DNA from: Thermomucor indicae-seudaticae
Taxonomy: Eukaryota; Mucoromycota; Mucoromycetes; Mucorales; Lichtheimiaceae
Direction of reading: 5' to 3'
DNA: 41,609 nucleotides
Assembly (NCBI GenBank): GCA_000787465.1
Contig: JSYX01000298.1
Location: 1 to 41,609 of the forward strand
Positions 32,667-41,609 of the stretch are shown here, piece by piece. The notes under the pieces were generated by a model. That model saw only the letters and a list, made by a program, of their open reading frames with translations, did not search any database and was not told the DNA's origin. The translations under genes and the position numbers were made by a program. Position 1 is the stretch's first letter, and each line of letters opens with the position of its first letter.

Positions 32667-32892
32667 AAGAAACTCTTACGCTACGCTAGACTTTGTGGTG
32701 ATACTATACTGTATACACGTGCAAACAACATTATGTCAATCACAAACTAAACGATTTGCACCCAGTCCTTTGCCAGACATCTTGTAAGAGTACGCGAGGT
32801 TGACCACCGTATGATATGAAGTCACAGTATCGCGCGTTGCTTCTATTGGTGTGACAAAGTCATTTTGTGTTGTGCTGCGTACCACATGTGTC

Positions 32893-33465
32893 CTAGCCAC
32901 CTTCTGATCCTCCTATTAACGTTCCGGGACGTAGCAGCCGGTGAAGACGTGCTCTGGTACTAATTGAAAACATAGGAGATTGGGTAGTCCGCCTACAGGT
33001 AGAATAATCGTGAAGGACAGCTTCCCGTAGTTTCATCTCTCTTGCAATGGTGACAGGTTTCCCTCGTAAGATGCCACTTATGTCGCCTTGGCTTAATCGT
33101 GGCTCAGCGCAAGTGAACAGAGATGGATGGACCGCCGCTTGTGGTTCCGCCAATTTTTTGATGTGCCCGCAAAACTGCATAGGATCACTCCAAGCCAAAC
33201 ATGAAATATAAAGAGTCATTTAAGGTGCATCATGTCCTTAATGGCCGCCCATATAGTAATGCAGAACTTACACGAGGTTAAAGCAGAGGAAGATCGGCAT
33301 CGTCAATTCCGCTGCAACATTGGAATAAAAAATATGAGTTTGCATCAAATCAAGAGTCAAGGGGTTTAGGTATTTTAAAGGTGCAAGAGATATCTGCTTA
33401 TCCGCCGGTGCCAGACGAGAAAATGCCGAGGGCGTACCGGTCGTTGATTTACCAAACTTTAACAT
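32893..33465 (-). CDS. Hypothetical protein, about 165 residues
   Basis: Two exons join cleanly. Exon 1 starts MLKFGKSTTGTPSAFSRLAP at 33465 and ends at a GTAAGT donor near 33271. Exon 2 follows an acceptor near 33192, giving FLCFNLVDPMQFCGHIKKLA and later GDISGILRGKPVTIAREMKL. The end is Arg/Gly-rich (RARLHRLLRPGTLIGGSEGG), stop TAG 32895-32893. It has no signal peptide, membrane segment or motif that I recognise. Canonical splice sites and matching phases support a real gene. Confidence 0.55.
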
Positions 33466-33809
33466 TTTCGGATCAAAAGACCCTCTTTTTGTTCCTCAAT
33501 CCGAGTTTTAAATGATCTTTTATCAATATCCTAATACTCTGATAATAAACAACGACTTGCTTTACGATGTAGTTGTTGTCAGAGTTGTATGACTGTTTCT
33601 AAAACTCCTGCAAACAGTAGCGGGATTGTTACCAGGTTCTGATGTCAAACCAAATGATTTACTTTCCTTTTTTGTTAGCGCCTCTTTTTTTAGGCACATC
33701 TGAATACTTTTCTACACTCTTTTACTGATTCTCCGTTAAGCTCCACGCTTTTTGAAAACTTTTGTTCTCCTGTATATCAGAATAGCCCCTTTCTTTCGCT
33801 CAGTTTTCC
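33466..33809. other. Divergent intergenic region
   Basis: About 340 bp of T-rich DNA lie between the starts of the hypothetical gene (minus) and the glycosyltransferase-like gene (plus). This is presumably a two-way promoter region. No RNA gene or repeat was recognised. Confidence 0.4.
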
Positions 33810-35331
33810 ATGATTTCGGGAGTGTCGAAGCGGACGACTCTGGTGGCTGTCCTGTCATTAGTCGTAATCTCGCTCATCTTTTTGTTCTCAGTTTCTACGT
33901 ACCATTTTGGCCCGAGCAACGGACAAAACAGTAGCAGTAACAGCCTCGTGTCAGAACTGAGTCGGCCATCGTCATTGCAAACCGTACCGGGATGTCTACC
34001 GGACACATCAGCCAAACTGACATTGAGTCGGAAGCAGTGGGAGACGTGCCTGGCCCCTGGTGATGACCCCACGTATTACCTCTCTATAGTGATCGTCACT
34101 CGAATGGATGACTATGCCGGGTAACTTTAGGAGGGCGGAGACTGGTCCCTGGAAATGGTGGTGCTAACCGACTGAAATCAGCAATCAACACCATCGTCTT
34201 CAGAACTTTATTGATAGTGCCTATTTACTTGCGGAACATACAAAAGAGAACATTGAACTGCTTATTGTGGAATGGAATCCACCAAAAGATAGACGACGTG
34301 TCATTGATGCGTTCGTAAGTGAGCCGAGAGTGATCGACATGGTTTAGTTCGTGCAACCCTATTTTCTGACTTTGTCTTGATATGCAGCGTTTCCGACGAT
34401 CCGAACATTTGACATACCGCATCATTACCGTACCTGACACGATCCACGATGTTTTGCCAAACGTAGGCGGCGCGCCTCTGCATGAATTCGAAGGCAAGAA
34501 TGTCGGTATCCGCTTTGCACGAGGTGAATTCGTTGTTTGCACAAACCAAGGTAAGCATAAAAATATGACTATTCATGACTTTCCATGTCTCAACCGAAAG
34601 TGTACAGATGATATCTGGTCTCACAACTTCCACAATGCTGTCAAATCGCGCGTCTTTGAAAAGGATGTAATCTATTTACAGCATCAAGATCGTCATAACA
34701 TGTTAGTGGCTTAAATTAACAAATAACGTGGTCACCGGTTCTTCTGACACTCACCTTGTAGTCACGACAATCTGCCCCCGAGTATCGTCAACTTGCCTGC
34801 TTTCCCCGATGACGATATGTTGTATAACGCATGCCGTTTGGACAACCAAGACTGGGGCAACTATCAACTACCTGAATATATGGAGTTGACAACAGACAAT
34901 TTGCTGCGGGTGGGTGACCAAGCCGGTGATTTCACGCTTGCGCATCGGGATACGTGGAAACGCGTGAAGGGTTACCGTGAGTCGGGTGGCGTTGCATGGT
35001 AAGTGCAAGGAACAAAGCCACCTGTAGGAGAATACACACATCTGACTTGCATGTACATAGGGTGGACATTGAGTTCATTGGCACAGCTGCGTGGACCTTT
35101 GATATCCCTGTTGTATACAGCGAGAAGGGCTTTACGTGCCATCAAGAGCACGAGAACGTCTGGGAAAAACACCAGGACAGAATAACACCAAACCAGGACA
35201 TTGACATGGGTGCAGTACAACGTAAAGAGAAGCAATACGTAAACGAAGATGGAAAATGGGCATTAGAACATGTGGATATTTGGGGCCTTGGATTAGAATG
35301 CTTCGAGTTTCAAGGCGGTCTTTGTTGGTGA
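33810..35331 (+). CDS. Type II membrane protein, probable glycosyltransferase
   Basis: The N-terminus MISGVSKRTTLVAVLSLVVI continues into a single membrane anchor (to about residue 30), then a Ser-rich stem, the arrangement of Golgi glycosyltransferases. The lumenal part has TYYLSIVIVTRMDDYAG, ENIELLIVEWNPPKDRRRVI, NVGIRFARGEFVVCTNQ followed by DDIWS, then GDFTLAHRDTWKRVKGYRES, spliced to VDIEFIGTAAW. These resemble the strand-loop pattern of GT-A nucleotide-sugar transferases; a DxD-like acidic site could be DDIW. It ends LGLECFEFQGGLCW. Six exons have matching phases. The exact family and substrate are not known to me. Confidence 0.75.
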
Positions 35332-35603
35332 AATTTAACGTATTTAGTCATCATCCAACTTAATCAAATACGCATTAGTTCAAAATGAATTCTGTTGCAC
35401 TGGCTGCAAAGCTATTATTCTTGCACGGATCCTTTGAGCTCGTTATCCCTTAGGACTGTATACGTAATCTCAGAACTACTAAGACGACAATAGCGTAGCT
35501 GGGCTTAGAATTTTCCCGAAGAATGGTGTTGCTATTCGCGTTAAGAATACAAAGTGATGTACATGCGTCTAATAGTATTATTGTCCAGAATATGCGGTAT
35601 ATA

Positions 35604-36310
35604 TCAACGTCGAGAGCTGGTGGGTGACCATGCACCAGGTACAAATGTCTCTCCATGACCTGTCGGTTCCGTCGAAGGTTGCTGTTCTTCTTTTCTTTTC
35701 TTGGTCGGCTGTTCCTGAGCACTTGCTATGTCTCAGTGTTAGCCATATGTTTGTGCACGTAGTAGGACTTCTAAACGCTTACCTTGTTCTTTAGCTTGCT
35801 CTTCTGTTTCCTTTGCAGTACCACTAGATGCAGCCAGTTGACGCCGCTGTTCCTCTGCTTCCCGCAGTTGTCTAACTTTTTGCTGCAATAATTCTCTTCG
35901 TCGCTGGTCTGCCAGAAGATCTTGAATTGTCGGTGGCTCAAACCGCGTATGTCGCAACCACGCCTGCCATTGTACTGATAAAATTTGCTCCCTTTTCAGT
36001 AAATAGGTTTAGGGTTTCTTACCCGTTTCATTATTACCTGGTAGTTGGTTTTCTTCAAAAGCGCCTACATCTGTTGGCGCTTCCTTCATTTTGACCCAAC
36101 GTTTCCAGCGTCCAGCTTTTCCACTTCAATAAATGATACTGAGAGATTTCGGGACAAGAAATCAAGAACCTTACTGGGATTGTTGGGGTTGGGCATTTCC
36201 CAATACTCGTTACCGTCAAGATCCCAACCCACCATCACATGTTTCTTCCATGGGAATTGGCTAGTCTTGTAAGCTAAACTTAATCGCTGCAAAAGATTTA
36301 ATCGTGACAT
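35604..36310 (-). CDS. NDUFAF2: NDUFAF2-like complex I assembly factor
   Basis: NDUFAF2 (B17.2L, mimitin) is a mitochondrial chaperone for a late stage of complex I assembly, a paralogue of the B17.2 subunit. Exon 1 (36310-36175) encodes MSRLNLLQRLSLAYKTSQFP and MVGWDLDGNEYWEMPNPNNP. After a 59-bp intron the frame resumes TGRWKRWVKMKEAPTDVGAF, then VQWQAWLRHTRFEPPTIQDL, a charged coiled coil, and after a last intron a C-terminal tail SAQEQPTKKRKEEQQ ending HGETFVPGAWSPTSSRR, TGA 35606-35604. The acceptor at 36117-36116 is the only one that keeps frame. Its presence implies that the organism has respiratory complex I. Confidence 0.92.
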
Positions 36311-36517
36311 TGCAGTTTGCGTGTTTGGGAGGATAGCGGGTTATTCACTCCGACAAGGCTTGCATCCGGCGAATCGTTACACTGATCAAATCGTGCATTG
36401 ACCACCAAATGACCCAAGTACAAAAGGCGTTCTGTTTCAATCACAGTAAAGAAAAACCCATGCGCCGTGTGAATTCTGGCTTCCCCGTTTTCCTTCTTTT
36501 CTCTCACTGTCCACATC

Positions 36518-37614
36518 ATGCCGGATAATGATGTTTGGCACCAGCTGAACGAGCTAGTACAACTAACCTATTCAATCGCACAAGTCAGAATATTTCATTC
36601 ACAGTACCTTTCAAAAGATAATACTTGGATCCTACATGTTTTGAGTGAATCAGACGTTTACAAAGCACAGTATAATGGATCCAAGGAGCTTCAACGCGTA
36701 ATGGTGCACAATACTATTGCTACTTTTATCCATCCATATCTACGATCTATCGGACTGACTCCTTTCGCACCAGAGTCGACGTCAACCTGAAGCTGCTTCT
36801 GCATCAGCATTTGTAAATTGGTTCGTAAAGTCTGTGAAACAAGGACACCTGCATACTGCATTATCCGACGAAGAATGCGTGGTATGAATCACCTTTCGAT
36901 GATATTCGTCACGGAAGAAACGACCATCTGAACATTAGTTAATAGCTCAGAGTGGGTGAAGAAGAGGTCTTGGAAGTCGAACTTAGTCGGGTAGATGACG
37001 TAAAGGAACAAAAACAGATCACCTGGCATATTTTGGTACAGGTAAGAGCGACAAAGCCAAATGCACCCCTTCTCCCAATTCGCGTCTGATACCATGCTCT
37101 TCTTTTATGTAGCTCGCTACGGATGCCCAGAACCAGGGTAAATTGTCCCTTGGTTCGTCAGGACAACAGTATCCAAGTGAAGAAAGAGCATCACCAGACC
37201 GAGCAACGCCTTCCTTTATGCAGGTAAATGCTATATCCGTCGACAGACCTCCAATCGACGCACATTAAACTTTCATAACTTAGCCTTCCTCGTTTGGTAA
37301 TAATATTAGTAGCGAGTTCATGGCAATCTCCAACAAACTCACCCCTGAGGCCCTTTTCAGCACCATCCCCACCTTCCCTCACATCGCCTAAACGTCACCG
37401 TTCTGCAGTACCACCGGCTGCCCTACCGCTCACTAGAGCAAAGCGAAAGGGCGAGAGCCTCATTAACCCTCGTGTAAAAAAGTTAGGGATAACGACGTTT
37501 ACAAAGCACAAGTATATGTTACTAACTGCAACTGCGATATATTATAGAGCCGCGAAAACTGAAGTCGAGTTTGAAGATCCACCATCCCCATCTGATGAAG
37601 GTACAAGTGACTAA
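36518..37614 (+). CDS. Unidentified, probably nuclear protein
   Basis: The start MPDNDVWHQLNELVQLTYSI leads into a short alpha/beta-like domain (VRIFHSQYLSKDNTWILHVL). A 76-bp intron (36698-36773, GTAATG...CACCAG, branch ACTGAC) is needed to reach SRRQPEAASASAFVNWFVKS. Further exons give VLEVELSRVDDVKEQKQITW, LGSSGQQYPSEERASPDR, then PSSF joined across a second cryptic-looking intron (about 37291-37353) to APSPPSLTSPKRH, a basic patch RAKRKGESLINPRVKK and an acidic end EVEFEDPPSPSDEGTSD. A small N-terminal fold, a Pro/Ser linker and basic then acidic tails are reminiscent of XRCC4/XLF-class repair proteins, but I cannot show that homology. It is divergent from NDUFAF2, 207 bp apart. Confidence 0.7.
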
Positions 37615-37968
37615 GAGTAGCAAACAACTTTTCGACTTCATTAAGCACTTTAGCCTCATTTTTATTACATTCTCGATGGACTAAAGGACTACATCGATAA
37701 TAGTGAAGATCAACCAAATGTTCATTTCATATTGTTGTGTCTTAGAATACAGATGTTAATGCTGGAATGATACAAATTAAAGCCGGGTATTAAAGATCGG
37801 TGCTTATAGTTTGGTTGTAACCATTACGGTCCGGCGATGTCCCCCTCACAGGCAAAGACTTTACTGTCGTTCTCGCTTTTCTTTACCAGAAGTGCCAACA
37901 CGCTCTTGCTTTTTCGACACGGTTTTCCCAATGCCTTTGTGCTTGTGAGGATCCTAAATTTTTATGCA
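37615..37968. other. Convergent intergenic region
   Basis: About 350 bp lie between the stop codons of two convergent genes, presumably the two 3' UTRs. No repeat or RNA gene was recognised. Confidence 0.4.
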
Positions 37969-40685
37969 TTATATATCTTTTGCTTCATCACGCCGCTGTT
38001 GCCTTTCAATGATCGGTGCACGTACTTTTCTGCTCATCGTTACCCGATCCCGAACACCTTGACCGCCTTCCCAGAATGCTCCCTTTTTATGGCTACGCTC
38101 AAACTCATGACCGCAGCCAACACAGACAGGCTTGATTTCTTGCTCTCGTGAGCAAAGTCCGCACACATGCCGTTTGGCATATTCATACGTATGATCTTCC
38201 TGAGAATCGTGACACACGTCGCACGGATAAAGTTTGTGACAACAGGGGAACCGAAACCATCGTTTGGATTTTCGATAATGTGAGCAGGTACCGTTATCAG
38301 GCAACGGCTGTCCGACCACCAGCGCATCCTCTTTCCGCTTCTTTGTCTTCTTTTTCAGTTCAAGTTTGGCCACCTGATCTTGGCTCGCTTGCAATTTGGC
38401 GCCGCCTTGTCCAACATTGACGAACCGATACTCGCCCAGCTTAACAGTTAGTTTGGCATGACAAGAGAAGCAGGATACCGTCGTAGGCTGGTCGTGGGGT
38501 GAGAGACGAAGTGGCTTTTTCATGTCCTCTAAGCAATTCGCGCAACTGCCAACAAAAGACGAAGGCATGATGTCAAAGGGCGTACAACCTGCCGTCTGCA
38601 AAAAGCCCAGCGTTGAAGCGTTTTGGTGCATCAGTTCTTATAACCACATCATCGTCAATATCACTGCCATGCAAACACGTACACTTCTTCTATCATCCTA
38701 CCGGCAATGAATTTCACGCCCACAACTGAGTTGCACGTTGGACACGTTAACCATTTTTCATTCGTAGACGCTTTGCTATCTCCTGTTGATGATGATGATC
38801 CTCGCAGAGGGTCCGTCGGTATAATGTTTTCCACGTCGACGGTGTTCTTACAGCGTGAACATTTGGTAAGCAGATGGAGCGATATACACCGGAACAAAGA
38901 CAGATTCTCCAGCCGCGGTTCTAAGAATCGGATCTCGGTACCTTTTCGAATATCTTTTTGATGTGATGATGTTGACGGTGATGGTTGTATATCCTCTTTC
39001 TTCTGCTTTTCTGTAGGATGTAAATCTTGAACACCTTCCGAGTCGTTTTGATCATCCGTCTTGGACACCGAGCCCTCAGATGACCTCTCTTCAGCTTCGA
39101 ATCCAGGTGGCCGTAATAGACTTCGGTCGTCCACAACAATCACCCGTTTGTCTTTTCTTGTTGACTCGTCGCCTTCCAAAAGTTGGCTTTGCGGCTTCTC
39201 TGTCTGCTTTGGTTCACGAGGAGTTCGTTCTTCTGACTTTGACGGCACTGGTATCGAGACAGGCGGTTGCTCCTTTTCACGCTCTAACTCTTTTTGTTCC
39301 TGCGTTGGGGTTATCTGCGGGGGATGTAGCAGAATCGTCTCCAACTTTCGGTTGAGCCAATTAAGGTTTTGGAATAAACTTCTTTTGGAATCCTTGACAT
39401 GCTCGGAAAAGCAGTAAGCAATGTCTCTATAGGCATATCCGCCGATAAGTAACGTTTAAAGAAATTAGCCGTACAGTTATCACCTCCGCTTTACTCTACC
39501 TTGAAGCTTTATCGCTTAGACCTTTATTTTCTACTTCGATCGAGCAAGGAATTAATGGGTATTGCACTGGGATATGATATTTGAGACGTAGTTCTCCTCC
39601 AAATAGATCCGCCAGTCCAAATTCTGGATCATTCAGCGGTATGACCAAGGATATCACAGTTTCCGTCGGTCGCCTATAATTGCAACATGTGAGGGAGATG
39701 CGCGAGGTAAGAGTCCTTTGGTCTTCCTACTTACTTTGTAACTTTACAATTATCACGGAAGCGCGTCTCAAGCTGATGGATTTCTTTTTCACGTGTAACA
39801 GCAGCACTCTGTAGTTGCGCAGCAGTAAAGAATGGCATGGCTTCTGCATTCAACGTTTTTCCTTCTTTGGGTTCAGATGGTTTTTCCGCAACGTTAGATC
39901 GCTCTGCTTTCTGGGATGTTGTTGTTGGAGAAGGCGTGATTGCCGTATTGTTATTGTTCTTGGAAGAAACAGTATCCAAAAGCTCTTTTGGAAGTTCAGG
40001 CGGCATTTTTGGCTCCTGCTCTTCTTGCTTGCGAGCAGATGGTCGACTGGATACAAACCGAACTGTCCGGGCCGGAGCCTGCTGGAGCAAAGACTCCATG
40101 TTTCGATCCAACCAGTCCATTTGTCGCACCAGAGTCATACTGCTGGAGTTTGTTTCCACGAATTTTTCAAATCCCTTTTCCAGGTTGCTGCATAATAAAG
40201 CTTTTCTGTTAGCTGCCCTGCACTACGTTAACAAGTTTTAAATATATCTTCGTGCATACAAGGCAAATCCTCTCGGAATGTCTGTGTTCATCACGGTAAT
40301 ATAACAATACTTTTGCGGATACTCGCTTGGAACTGTGAGTTGTACTTTAAGCGATTCTAGGTCGTAAGGGAAATCGGGATCACTCGGCTTGATCTCGAAT
40401 CGCACGGTCGTACATTCGTCTGTCTTGCTGCGAAAAGGAAAGAGCAATCAGCACAAGGTACATAGCGATGCTGTTAAAACAGTCCCTATACCTCACGGTC
40501 TTGAATGTAGATCGATACCGTCTTTCCAATTGTGTCAGCTGCGATTCTCTATTGTTCTGTCGGACAGGCTTCCGTTGTTAAAAATTATAAATGGTTAACG
40601 TCTAACATTCTAGTAGCTTGGTATATAGAGCGGAATTAAAAACCTTTGTCACAGTTTTACCGGCATTGCGACTTGATTCTGCCAT
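37969..40685 (-). CDS. CHY zinc-finger protein with an N-terminal RWD-like region
   Basis: This is a large protein with a C-terminal CHY zinc finger. Start MAESSRNAGKTVTK at 40685, joined to NNRESQLTQLERRYRSTFKT and SKTDECTTVRFEIKPSDPDF. The next part (LKVQLTVPSEYPQKYCYITV, NTDIPRGFALYARR) resembles an RWD fold. A linker with coiled-coil and Ser/Thr/Pro-rich segments follows. One pair of CxxC motifs (FRCISLHLLTKCSRCKNTV, then CPTCNSVVG) and another (CANCLED, CFSCHAKL) precede the CHY finger: CSHYRKSKRWFRFPCCHKLY, CDVCHDSQEDHTYEYAKRHV, CGLCSREQ and CVGCGHEF. It ends RRDEAKDI. Proteins of this layout exist in many fungi. The CHY finger binds several zinc ions; in Hot13 it helps mitochondrial import, but the role of this large form is not known to me. 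Confidence 0.88.
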
Positions 40686-41609
40686 ATTGATGATCAGGCC
40701 GGGGAGAAGGCAACCAGAATTTGGTGTGTCCTTATATATTATTCTCACCTGCGACCGCAGCAACCTGCCATAGGCGTTGCAGAAAATTCAAGGAGGAAAA
40801 ATGTTTTTCCGGAGAAGTCTTGAAGTACGCTACCCCATGAAAACGTTCCACTTACAACCCATTCCGTTAAAGGAGCTTTCACGACAACGCCACAGGGTAT
40901 AGTGAAAGTAAGGGAACAGAGAAGATAGAAAGAGAAAGACGATCTCTATTTTTGACAGTTTTACATCGTAGCAAGTAATTCTTGAAGCAATTGCCAGAAA
41001 CTGTTCAAGCGAAACAGAATGACAAAGATTCTACGTTTCGCTGATGCATGAACCACCTGGACCGAAGCTTGCGATCAGAAGACTCACTTCCTGTGGCACC
41101 TAGCTATTCTTTTATTATCATGCTTAATCAATTAACGACAATAAAACATTGAGCAAGATACTTTCCAAGTACGAGCAAACATGCACAAATGGATGATCCT
41201 TATTGTGATCATAATACGTGTACACCGTGATCTTCTACTCTTAGCTATCGCGTAAGGCAACGCTATTCCGGTTTAGTCTGTTATATCAGTGCCAAAGAAC
41301 CTTGACGCAATTATCAGAAACTATCCAATCCTGCCTCAGTTCGAGAGAAACAGAATGACCAAAGACGCTGCGTTTCACTGGTGCATAAATTCGATGAGAA
41401 TACTCATCTTGTCATTAATTGATTAATAATACGATAAATGTCTCCATAGAACAGAATGCATTTTAAACAACAAATGAAGACAATTGTATATGTGCATGGT
41501 TTTCTTATAATGGCATCAACGTGTATACCAAGATTTCTGGTCGTCATTCGTTATGTGTGTATGCAGTGATTTGTCTGTTACAATGCTTGATATGGTGCGC
41601 GTCACCAAT
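40686..41609. repeat. Non-coding end region with a degenerate duplicated segment
   Basis: About 920 bp without a recognisable gene; the left part is upstream of the CHY gene. Two segments about 320 bp apart are similar: one at about 40985-41055 (GCAATTGCCAGAAACTGTTC, GAAACAGAATGACAAAG, CGTTTCGCTGATGCAT) and one at about 41307-41385 (GCAATTATCAGAAACTATCC, GAAACAGAATGACCAAAG, CGTTTCACTGGTGCAT). Downstream bits such as CTCATCTTGTCATTAATTGA also have weaker counterparts near 41080-41130. This looks like an old tandem duplication. Confidence 0.6.

Noticed and set aside
1..41609. CRISPR arrays, bacterial-type operons, or a defence or biosynthetic gene cluster
   Set aside because: The window is eukaryotic with spliced housekeeping genes; no direct-repeat array, polyketide/peptide synthetase or co-directional cluster was seen.

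Overview
The window is nuclear DNA from a fungus. It has intron-rich, closely packed protein genes on both strands, with mostly 50-140 bp GT-AG introns, and a U2 snRNA gene. I infer an early-diverging, Mucoromycota-type fungus. The reasons are very small first exons, CURAY-like branch sites, fungal proteins (Dnf-type flippase, Pan2, Snc-type R-SNARE) beside proteins better known from animals (RNF220-like ligase, vezatin-like myosin-binding protein, WDR24 with its C-terminal zinc domain), and a complex I assembly factor. The species cannot be told from sequence alone. All CDS coordinates are genomic spans that include introns.

Layout: 1-191, end of an unidentified gene; 1570-2952 (+), divergent TBC-domain protein; 3410-4012, inverted U2 snRNA pair (truncated minus copy, intact plus copy); 4672-5310 (-), Snc/VAMP R-SNARE; 5607-8578 (+), Pcf11; 8724-10485 (-), RNF220-like RING E3; 10641-13631 (-), WDR24/Sea2; 14011-18650 (-), Dnf-type P4-ATPase; 19847-20588 (-), ribosomal protein eL24; 20755-25591 (+), PAN2; 25665-26015 (-), MOZART1; about 26290-26850 (-), unidentified; 26976-28032 (+), SURF1/Shy1; 28200-~30393 (-), vezatin/Inp2-like; 31410-32666 (+), Sec14-like CRAL-TRIO protein; 32893-33465 (-), hypothetical; 33810-35331 (+), type II membrane glycosyltransferase-like; 35604-36310 (-), NDUFAF2; 36518-37614 (+), unidentified, probably nuclear; 37969-40685 (-), CHY zinc-finger protein; 40686-41609, non-coding with a degenerate repeat.

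Most genes are housekeeping: mRNA 3' end processing (Pcf11), poly(A) removal (Pan2), splicing (U2), translation (eL24), secretory traffic and membrane asymmetry (Snc, Dnf, Sec14-like, TBC), TORC1 nutrient signalling (WDR24), microtubule nucleation (MOZART1) and respiratory complex assembly (SURF1 for complex IV, NDUFAF2 for complex I). There is no sign of an operon or gene cluster; the genes are linked by position, including several head-to-head pairs with short shared promoters.

The most unusual features are in RNA processing. The reading frame of eL24 closes only if a one-nucleotide exon at 20360 is spliced in. The U2 gene has GUGGUA where the branch-site recognition sequence is normally GUAGUA. 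The start codon of the R-SNARE gene appears to be split by an intron. PAN2 has a GC-AG intron and another intron carrying a 135-bp inverted-repeat element.
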